A stretch of DNA of 15,536 nucleotides from Nitrospirota bacterium (GTDB taxonomy: Bacteria; Nitrospirota; Nitrospiria; JACQBZ01), in NCBI GenBank assembly GCA_016198945.1, contig JACQHO010000208.1:1-15536 (forward strand). Direction: 5' to 3'. Positions 7,419 to 12,977 of this stretch are shown piece after piece. Made by a program: the position numbers and the translations under genes. The first letter of the stretch is position 1, and each line of letters opens with the position of its first letter. The notes below the pieces were generated by a model. That model saw only the letters and a program-made list of their open reading frames with translations. It was not told the origin of the DNA and did not search any database.

Positions 7419-8374
7419 AGTCGACCAAAACCATCCCGCTGCTTTTTTCCCTGGCTTTAACCAGTTGTGCGACGCTGGGCGGGCAAACCGGAGCCGGGGA
7501 GTATCTCTATGTGACGAACGAGGGATCCAATAATCTGGTCGTTGTCGATCTGCAACGCTCCCGGACGATCAAGACCGTGTCGGTGGGCGAGATGCCGGGT
7601 GGAGTGGCCTTAACTCGCGACGGACGCCATCTTTACATTGCCAATTTTACAAATACCGTCACGGTTGTGGACACGGACACCCACCAGGTGGTGAACACCA
7701 TCCCGGTGGGCCTGGGTGCGACGGGATTGGTGCTGACACCGGACGAGCATTTTCTCTATGTCACCAACCGGTCTTCTCATACCGTTTCGGTCGTGGATGT
7801 CGCCGGTGGCCGGACGATCAAGACGATTCCGGTGGGGTTAGGCCCCAACTGGATCGATGTAACTCCCGATGGGCGGTTTGTCTATGTGAGCAATGGAAGT
7901 TCCAGTGAAGTGGCGGTCATCCAAACGGCCGACAATACCGTTCTGCAGAAAATCAAGGTCGGCGAGATGCCGACGGGCATCAGTGTTTCTCCCAACGGCC
8001 GTACGGTCTGGGTGGCGGATTACCCCCGTGGTGTGACGATTATCGACGTGGAGACCCGAAATATCCTAAAGACCGTGGCGGTCGACAGTTTTCCGGCCGG
8101 ATTGGTCTTTTCACCCGACGGCCGTTTTGCCTACGTCACGAATGTCAGCACGAATAATATCTCAGTGGTGGATACCGCCGATTATCAAGTGGTTCACAGT
8201 ATTCCGGTCGGGAAGACTCCGGTGGAGATTAAGATTAGCCGCGACGGCCGTTTTGCCTATGTTCTAAATGAGGGATCCTCCGATCTTTCCGTGGTGGATC
8301 TTGCGTTGAGGCATGTGGTCCAGACTGTGAAAGTGGGTGTAAAACCGAGCGGGCTTGCCATTCGGCAGCCGTAA
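7415..8374 (+). CDS. Seven-unit YVTN-family beta-propeller lipoprotein
   Basis: 319 residues. The ATG overlaps the stop of gene 7, and GAGGGAG (7398-7404) lies 10 nt upstream. The short signal peptide MKSTKTIPLLFSLALTSC is a clear lipobox (L15-T16-S17-C18), with Ala at +2, predicting outer-membrane anchoring. Seven YVTN units follow immediately, beginning YLYVTNEGSNNLVVVDL and ending with VKVGVKPSGLAIRQP. The repeats (LYVTN, VVDVA, RTIKTIPVG) are more regular than in gene 7. Unit 5 deviates (VWVADYPRGVTIIDV) and lacks the usual polar loop. The adjacent, overlapping YVTN genes look like a duplicated pair that diverged into a soluble and a lipid-anchored form. No catalytic or haem/PQQ motif is visible. 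Function unknown; binding or scaffolding in the envelope is inferred. Confidence 0.93.
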   Translation: MKSTKTIPLLFSLALTSCATLGGQTGAGEYLYVTNEGSNNLVVVDLQRSRTIKTVSVGEMPGGVALTRDGRHLYIANFTNTVTVVDTDTHQVVNTIPVGLGATGLVLTPDEHFLYVTNRSSHTVSVVDVAGGRTIKTIPVGLGPNWIDVTPDGRFVYVSNGSSSEVAVIQTADNTVLQKIKVGEMPTGISVSPNGRTVWVADYPRGVTIIDVETRNILKTVAVDSFPAGLVFSPDGRFAYVTNVSTNNISVVDTADYQVVHSIPVGKTPVEIKISRDGRFAYVLNEGSSDLSVVDLALRHVVQTVKVGVKPSGLAIRQP

Positions 8375-8392
8375 CGGTTTCACCCTTGAGAT

Positions 8393-9547
8393 ATGGATAT
8401 GAAGGTCGAAAAAAACAACAAAGGTTTGAAAAAATACCGCCGGGCTTGGATTGTTGGGTATGCCTTGGCCGGCCTTTTGATCGGTTGCAGCCAGACCCTG
8501 TTAACGAGGGACGTAGGATTTCCGGCTCCGGATCAAACCGAGACGGCGCCGGCGGCGGGAACGATAGTGTACACGTCGAATCCGGACGGCAACTGGGATG
8601 TCTACTCGGCAACGACCGATGGCCGGCATTCCCGGCGATTGACCTCAACCCCGGCGGAAGAAGAAGGGTTGATGCCGTCCCCGGATGGAACAAAAATCGC
8701 GTTCGTTTCGAAGCGGGACCATGACTACGAAATCTATGTCATGAAACTTGACGGAACCCAACAACAACGGCTGACCCATGTTCGGGGCATCGATGAGGAT
8801 CCCCAGTGGTTTCCCGACGGGTCGAAAATCCTTTTCGAGTCGTCGCGAGAAGGCAACTGGGATATTTTTGTGATGAATGCGGACGGAACGGATCAGGTCA
8901 ATCTGACCCGAACCCCCGTTGACGAGGCCGATCCGGCCTTGTCCCCCGATGGAACCCGGATTCTTTTTAAATCACTTCGGGATGGTGCCTGGCGATTGTA
9001 TGTCATGAACATGGATGGATCGGGTCTTGCCGCGCTGGCCCGGTCGGACTATTCCGAGGGAGCAAATGACGATCCGGTCTGGTCGCCCGATGGAAAACGC
9101 ATCGCTTTTGTTACGCAGCAAGATGGAAATTCCGGCATCTCTATTATGGACCTTTCAGCGAACGCGACAGTTTCTTTGCCGAACGATTTCCGAAATATCT
9201 CTCGGCACCCGGTCAAATACGACGGCCCGGCCTGGTCTCCGGACGGTTCTCAAATTGCATTTGTATCCGGACGTGACGGCAGCCGGAGAATCTATGTCGT
9301 GGATCATGACCAATCGATGCCGGTTCCGGTGAGTTCGGTCCCTGTTGAGCGAGGCGTTCCGCAATGGTCTCCTGACGGCCGATGGATTGCGTATATTGCC
9401 GGTCCTCCGGAGAACCGGGTGATTCATCTGGTGAATCCGGAGGGTCAGGCGCATCAAGAACTGGAGCATGCAAAAGCCGAAATAGCGGAGCTTCGGTGGG
9501 TTCCGGCCGAAACCCCGGTGCGGGTGGGCCGTAGGTCCGAACGATAA
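8393..9547 (+). CDS. Seven-unit PD40 beta-propeller lipoprotein
   Basis: 384 residues from the ATG at 8393; an in-frame ATG at 8399 (MKVEKNN) is equally plausible, since the only SD-like sequence is CTTGAG at 8385-8390. The N terminus is strongly basic (KNNKGLKKYRR), then hydrophobic, ending in LLIGC (C32; Ser at +2). Seven units follow from residue 58 (IVYTSNPDGNWDVY). Units 5-7 are degenerate: unit 5 reads QQDGNSGIS, the loop after it (259-278) has TVSLPND in place of the usual LT segment, and unit 7 has PPENRVIH. The C terminus closes with ELRWVP and adds a basic tail (VRVGRRSER). TVSLP[SN]D recurs in gene 13 at residues 356-362, which hints at a common ancestor of those blades. The gene follows the YVTN pair by 18 nt and ends 13 nt before the preferred start of gene 10. 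Function unknown. Confidence 0.92.
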   Translation: MDMKVEKNNKGLKKYRRAWIVGYALAGLLIGCSQTLLTRDVGFPAPDQTETAPAAGTIVYTSNPDGNWDVYSATTDGRHSRRLTSTPAEEEGLMPSPDGTKIAFVSKRDHDYEIYVMKLDGTQQQRLTHVRGIDEDPQWFPDGSKILFESSREGNWDIFVMNADGTDQVNLTRTPVDEADPALSPDGTRILFKSLRDGAWRLYVMNMDGSGLAALARSDYSEGANDDPVWSPDGKRIAFVTQQDGNSGISIMDLSANATVSLPNDFRNISRHPVKYDGPAWSPDGSQIAFVSGRDGSRRIYVVDHDQSMPVPVSSVPVERGVPQWSPDGRWIAYIAGPPENRVIHLVNPEGQAHQELEHAKAEIAELRWVPAETPVRVGRRSER

Positions 9548-9551
9548 GGGG
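9546..9551 (+). promoter_or_regulatory. Ribosome binding site deciding the start of gene 10
   Basis: AAGGGG overlaps the stop codon of gene 9. It touches the ATG at 9552 (no usable spacing) but lies 9 nt before the in-frame ATG at 9561, which is therefore the better start. Confidence 0.55.
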
Positions 9552-9560
9552 ATGAACGAT

Positions 9561-10607
9561 ATGATGTTGAAACATTCTGTCCTTGTTTTCAGAAGTATCA
9601 TGATCGGTGTTTTAGTGTCCGGCGGGCTGGCGGTCTACTGGGACGGGCCGGAGGCGGCCAAGCTGGATATGAGAAAAATCGCCTTTGAGTCGAACCGGGA
9701 TGGGAACTGGGAAATTTATTCGATGAATGCGGACGGCTCGCAGCAGATCAACCTCACAAAAAACCCGGCCGATGATATTTGGCCTGTCTGGTCCTCCGAT
9801 GGAAAAAGGGTGGCCTATGTCTCGAACCGGGACGGAAATAAGGAGATCTATGTCATGAACGCGGACGGTTCTCGTCCGGTTCGATTGACGCACGATCCGG
9901 CCGAGGATGAGGATCCGTTCTGGTCCCCAGATGGGAGCCGGTTGGCCTTCATCTCGACGCGAGACGGAAACTTCGAGATCTACGTCGTGAACAGCGATGG
10001 TACCGGTCTCCGCCGGTTGACGCACGATCCGGCCGAGGACTCCCGGCCATTCTGGTCGCCGGACGGCTCTCGCATCGCCTTCCTTTCGGAACGGGATGGA
10101 AACAGCGAAATTTATGTGATGAACAGCGATGGCTCGGGTCAAAAGAACCTGACCCGTAATCCCGGCAGCGATTTCAATCCAAAGTGGTCTCCGGACGGGG
10201 CGATGATCGGTTTCGTGTCGAACCGGGACGGAAACAATGAAATCTACCTGATGAGCGCCGATGGATCCAAGACCATGAATGTGACCCGTCATAAAGAAGA
10301 GGACGGCCGGGGAGCGTTTTTCTGGGCGCCGGACAGTCAGCAACTGACGGTAATTTCAAACCGCGACGGCAACTGGCAGGTTTATGTAATGAACATCGAC
10401 GGATCCGGTGTCAAACGGTTGACCACGGGGCCGACCGATGCGGACATTCCGACCTGGTCTCCGGACGGAGGACAAATCACGTTTGTATCCGGGCGGGATG
10501 GGCACAACGAGATCTATGTGATGGATCGGGATGGATCCAATCAAAAGCGCCTGACCCGAACGGCTTCGGACAACACCTGGCCGTTCTGGGGACCGATTAA
10601 AAAATAG
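9561..10607 (+). CDS. Exported seven-unit PD40 beta-propeller with very regular blades
   Basis: 348 residues from the ATG at 9561 (351 from 9552; see the SD at 9546-9551). The N terminus (MMLKHSVLVFRSIMIG, then VLVSGGLAVYW) is a signal peptide or single membrane anchor without a Cys. Seven units follow, nearly all in the form [IV]AF[VI]S.RDGN.EIYVMN.DGS. The chain starts at the KIAFES strand and ends in TWPFWGP, the same closure as gene 2. Units 3 and 4 are recent duplicates: 33 of 41 residues match between 9885-10007 and 10017-10139, including an identical 23-nt stretch at the start of each. Unit 1 shares a perfect 28-bp segment with unit 5 of gene 2 (886-913 and 9692-9719). Unit 6 is the most divergent (WAPDSQQLTVIS). 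No catalytic motif; a binding or display role is inferred. Confidence 0.93.
   Translation: MMLKHSVLVFRSIMIGVLVSGGLAVYWDGPEAAKLDMRKIAFESNRDGNWEIYSMNADGSQQINLTKNPADDIWPVWSSDGKRVAYVSNRDGNKEIYVMNADGSRPVRLTHDPAEDEDPFWSPDGSRLAFISTRDGNFEIYVVNSDGTGLRRLTHDPAEDSRPFWSPDGSRIAFLSERDGNSEIYVMNSDGSGQKNLTRNPGSDFNPKWSPDGAMIGFVSNRDGNNEIYLMSADGSKTMNVTRHKEEDGRGAFFWAPDSQQLTVISNRDGNWQVYVMNIDGSGVKRLTTGPTDADIPTWSPDGGQITFVSGRDGHNEIYVMDRDGSNQKRLTRTASDNTWPFWGPIKK
9885..10139 (+). repeat. Tandem duplicated propeller blades inside gene 10
   Basis: Two adjacent 132-nt units begin with the same 23 bases, at 9885-9907 and 10017-10039 (both encode LTHDPAED in this frame). The encoded 41-residue segments agree in 33 positions. 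This is coding repeat DNA and shows that whole blades are duplicated in register. Confidence 0.8.
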
Positions 10608-10661
10608 GAAGAATCTTGTGATCCGGGGTCCGAAGGGTTCGGGTATGGAAACAGGAAATGA

Positions 10662-10667
10662 GGGGAG
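10662..10667 (+). promoter_or_regulatory. Ribosome binding site deciding the start of gene 11
   Basis: GGGGAG lies 7 nt before the ATG at 10675. The frame is open upstream to a GTG at 10618 and an ATG at 10645, but those lack a comparable SD, and the 10675 start yields a typical lipoprotein signal peptide. Confidence 0.7.
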
Positions 10668-10674
10668 TGAGGCA

Positions 10675-11793
10675 ATGGAAATCAGAAAGAACCATGTTGG
10701 GTCGAAGGCCATTTTTTCATCCGTGTTTTTGCTTCTTGCAATCAGTCTGACGGCTTGCGGCATGCGGGACGTCCCGCTCGATTCATCCGCACTCGATACG
10801 ACGATCTCCGATCGAATCAGCCGGACCACTCCCGTGATTGTCCGTTTGACCAAGACCGAAACGGACGAGGAGAATCCGGTCTGGTCTCCGGATGGGACCC
10901 GCTTGGCTTTTGAATCACGACGGGATGGAAATAAAGAGATCTATGCCATGGATGCGGACGGCCGCCATACCCGAAACCTGACGCAAAGTTCGTCGAACGA
11001 GGACGACCCGATCTGGTCGCCGGACAGCCGCCGCCTGTTGTTTGTATCGGACAGGGACGGCAATAAAGAGATTTACGTCATGGATCTGGACGGATCGAAT
11101 CAAAAGAATTTAAGCCGGAACGCCGAAACCAACGATATATGGCCGATCTGGTCGTATGACGGGGTCCGGGTCATGTTTATTTCGGATCGTTCGGGGAGCT
11201 GGGATCTTTATTCGATGACGCCGGACGGATCGGATCAACGACGGCTCACCTCCGCTGCGGCCGTCGAGGATAATCAGAAATGGTCGCCGGACATGAAACA
11301 TGTTGTCTTTGTGTCCGATCAGAGCGGCAATAACGAGATTTACATCATGGATGGCAAAGGATCCACTCCTCGGGCGCTTACAAAAAACTCGGCGGAAGAC
11401 ACCTGTCCGAACTGGTCCCCGGATGGAAAGCGACTGGCTTTTGTTTCGAATCGGACGGGCAACTGGGAGTTGTATGTCATGGATGCGGACGGTGCGCATC
11501 CGCGACAGTTGACCCGGACGCCGGAAGAGGAAGACAGTCCGCGGTGGTCGCCGGATGGAAAGATGATCGCTTTTGTTTCCAAGGGGGAGGCCGGCGCCTA
11601 TATATCCGTTGTGGATTTGGCCGGCCGCATCCAGAAAACGATGACGGATACCGTTTCGCAGAAAGAGGTGCCCTCCTGGTCGCCGGATGGATCCCGCATC
11701 AGCTTTATCGGAAAGGAAAACGGCGGCCCGTGGCAGATTTTTATGATGCATCTCTGGGGGACGGAGCAGGCCAAACGGGAAGTTCGGTCGTAG
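10675..11793 (+). CDS. Seven-unit PD40 beta-propeller lipoprotein
   Basis: 372 residues from the ATG at 10675 (391 if a GTG at 10618 were used). The signal peptide starts MEIRKNHVGSK and ends in SLTAC, a good lipobox with C28 and Gly at +2. Seven W-S-x-D units follow from about residue 63. Blades alternate RDGNKEIY with SGSWDLY, SGNNEIY and TGNWELY. The last units are atypical: GEAGAYISVVDL and ENGGPWQIFMMHL replace the standard strand. The chain begins with VIVRLTKTETDEENPVWSPDG and ends with the QIFMMHLWG strand, so closure follows the register of genes 3 and 6 rather than that of genes 2 and 10. C239 (EDTCPNWSPDG) is an isolated Cys; gene 13 has one in the equivalent place (DICPYWSPDG). 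The 67-nt gap upstream shows no promoter. Function unknown. Confidence 0.92.
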   Translation: MEIRKNHVGSKAIFSSVFLLLAISLTACGMRDVPLDSSALDTTISDRISRTTPVIVRLTKTETDEENPVWSPDGTRLAFESRRDGNKEIYAMDADGRHTRNLTQSSSNEDDPIWSPDSRRLLFVSDRDGNKEIYVMDLDGSNQKNLSRNAETNDIWPIWSYDGVRVMFISDRSGSWDLYSMTPDGSDQRRLTSAAAVEDNQKWSPDMKHVVFVSDQSGNNEIYIMDGKGSTPRALTKNSAEDTCPNWSPDGKRLAFVSNRTGNWELYVMDADGAHPRQLTRTPEEEDSPRWSPDGKMIAFVSKGEAGAYISVVDLAGRIQKTMTDTVSQKEVPSWSPDGSRISFIGKENGGPWQIFMMHLWGTEQAKREVRS

Positions 11794-11822
11794 GTTCTTG
11801 ATGCCGTTCTCTCGAGGGGAAG

Positions 11823-12977
11823 ATGTCCGGAATTCAAAGGCGGTCCGTTATAAGTTCGATTGGGATAGGTTTTGTTCTCGCAGGATGCATGGGAGTCGGG
11901 GGATTCGAACAGGAATCGGATGCGATTGATCCGGTTTCGCGTGGACCGTGGCTGGCCTTCACCGTTCTTCAGGGGAAAGGCCGGGATATTTACATCGTGC
12001 AACGGGACGGCAGAGGGCTTCGGAATGTTACGCGGGGCCGCGGAAAAAATATCTGGCCGGCGTGGTCGGCGGATGGTCAACGACTGGCCTATGCCAGCAA
12101 CCGCGATGGCAATTGGGAGATCTACAGCATGACCCTCGCAGATTTAAAGGAGACCCGGATGACTCGGACACCCGAGCGGGAAGGCGCTCCCGCGTGGTCG
12201 CCAATGATGTCCGGGGGTCCGTGCGATGGACGGGGACAGATTTCAAATCTGTCCCCCCCGGATGCTCCGATGTCCCCAGGCCCCGCGCAGCCCCTATCGA
12301 AGCCAGAGGGCTGCTTTGGAGACCGAGTGGTTTTTTTGGTCGGAGAAGAAAACCATCGGGAAATCTATCTAATGGATGCTGACGGACAGCGAAGAACCCG
12401 GCTGACCTATTTTACGGGCGATAAAGTTGCGGCGGCCTGGTCTCCGGACGGGAAGACGGTCGCCTTTGAGTCCAACGCCACCGGCCATTGGGAGATCTAT
12501 CGGGTGGACGTGGAGGGTGGAAACCCGGTTCGATTGACCGCCGCGCCAGCGGACAATGAAACGCCGGTCTGGTCGCCGGACGGAAAAAAAATCGCGTTTG
12601 AGTCCAACCGGGACGGCAACTGGGAGATCTATGCGATGTCGGCCGATGGGTCCAATCCGATTCGCCTCACGCGAATGGCCGGCGCTGAGTCGAATCCGAC
12701 CTGGTCCCCGGACGGCGACCGGTTGGCTTTTGAGTCAATTCAACAGGGAAAGGGCGAGATTTTCGTCGTCAATGTTGAGAGTCAGGAGATAGAGAACCTC
12801 ACGAATCATCCTGCAAACGACAACGCCCCTCAATGGTCCCCGGATGGAAAACAGATCGCCTTCAGTTCAGATCGTGACGGCACCGAGCAGATTTACGTGA
12901 TGGATCCCGACGGATCCCAATTAACGCGGTTGACCCAACTGGAAGGAGAAAGCAAGTGGCCCTATTGGTCACCTTAA
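11823..12977 (+). CDS. Seven-unit PD40 lipoprotein with in-frame palindromic-repeat insertion
   Basis: 384 residues. The ATG is the only sensible start, since an in-frame stop lies at 11799-11801; the purine-rich GAGGGGA (11814-11820) sits unusually close (2 nt). The signal peptide ends in VLAGC (C22, Met at +2). Seven PD40 units follow, but the third is split: after APAWSP (res. 123-127) come about 40 residues (128-167) rich in Pro, Gly and Ser with two Cys, and then RVVFLVGEENHREIYLMDADG continues the blade. In all paralogues only a D-G-x turn lies there. The DNA of this insert contains a perfect 25-nt palindrome (12232-12256), the same element as at 5368-5392. The frame is preserved and downstream blades are intact, so the gene looks functional. 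The insert would form a surface loop between two strands. The last 22 nt overlap gene 13. Confidence 0.92.
   Translation: MSGIQRRSVISSIGIGFVLAGCMGVGGFEQESDAIDPVSRGPWLAFTVLQGKGRDIYIVQRDGRGLRNVTRGRGKNIWPAWSADGQRLAYASNRDGNWEIYSMTLADLKETRMTRTPEREGAPAWSPMMSGGPCDGRGQISNLSPPDAPMSPGPAQPLSKPEGCFGDRVVFLVGEENHREIYLMDADGQRRTRLTYFTGDKVAAAWSPDGKTVAFESNATGHWEIYRVDVEGGNPVRLTAAPADNETPVWSPDGKKIAFESNRDGNWEIYAMSADGSNPIRLTRMAGAESNPTWSPDGDRLAFESIQQGKGEIFVVNVESQEIENLTNHPANDNAPQWSPDGKQIAFSSDRDGTEQIYVMDPDGSQLTRLTQLEGESKWPYWSP
12204..12323 (+). other. In-frame insertion in gene 12 containing palindromic repeat
   Basis: This segment encodes residues 128-167, which replace the 2-3-residue turn found after WSP in the other PD40 units of the window. 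Composition is foreign to the family: ISNLSPPDAPMSPGPAQPLS is Pro/Ser-rich and lacks the blade consensus. The palindrome lies near its middle, and further G- and C-runs flank it. The boundaries are inferred from comparison with paralogous blades, so they may be off by a few codons. A net gain of about 38 codons keeps the frame. Confidence 0.75.
12232..12256. repeat. Palindromic repeat (copy B), inside the coding frame of gene 12
   Basis: A perfect palindrome with 12-bp arms, GGGGACAGATTT and AAATCTGTCCCC, around one central C. It equals copy A (5368-5392) except at the two central positions 12 and 13. In the reading frame of gene 12 it is translated as part of GRGQISNLSPP. The arms could form a strong mRNA hairpin within the gene. 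Confidence 0.85.
12944..12950 (+). promoter_or_regulatory. Ribosome binding site of gene 13 within gene 12
   Basis: AGGAGAA (part of GGAAGGAGAA, 12941-12950) lies 5 nt before the GTG at 12956 (7 nt counting from AGGAG) and inside the last codons of gene 12. It supports a GTG start and translational coupling of genes 12 and 13. Confidence 0.7.

Noticed and set aside
11823..12977. Gene 12 as a pseudogene broken by a repeat insertion
   Set aside because: The insert keeps the frame, there is no stop, and all downstream blades and the closing strand are intact.
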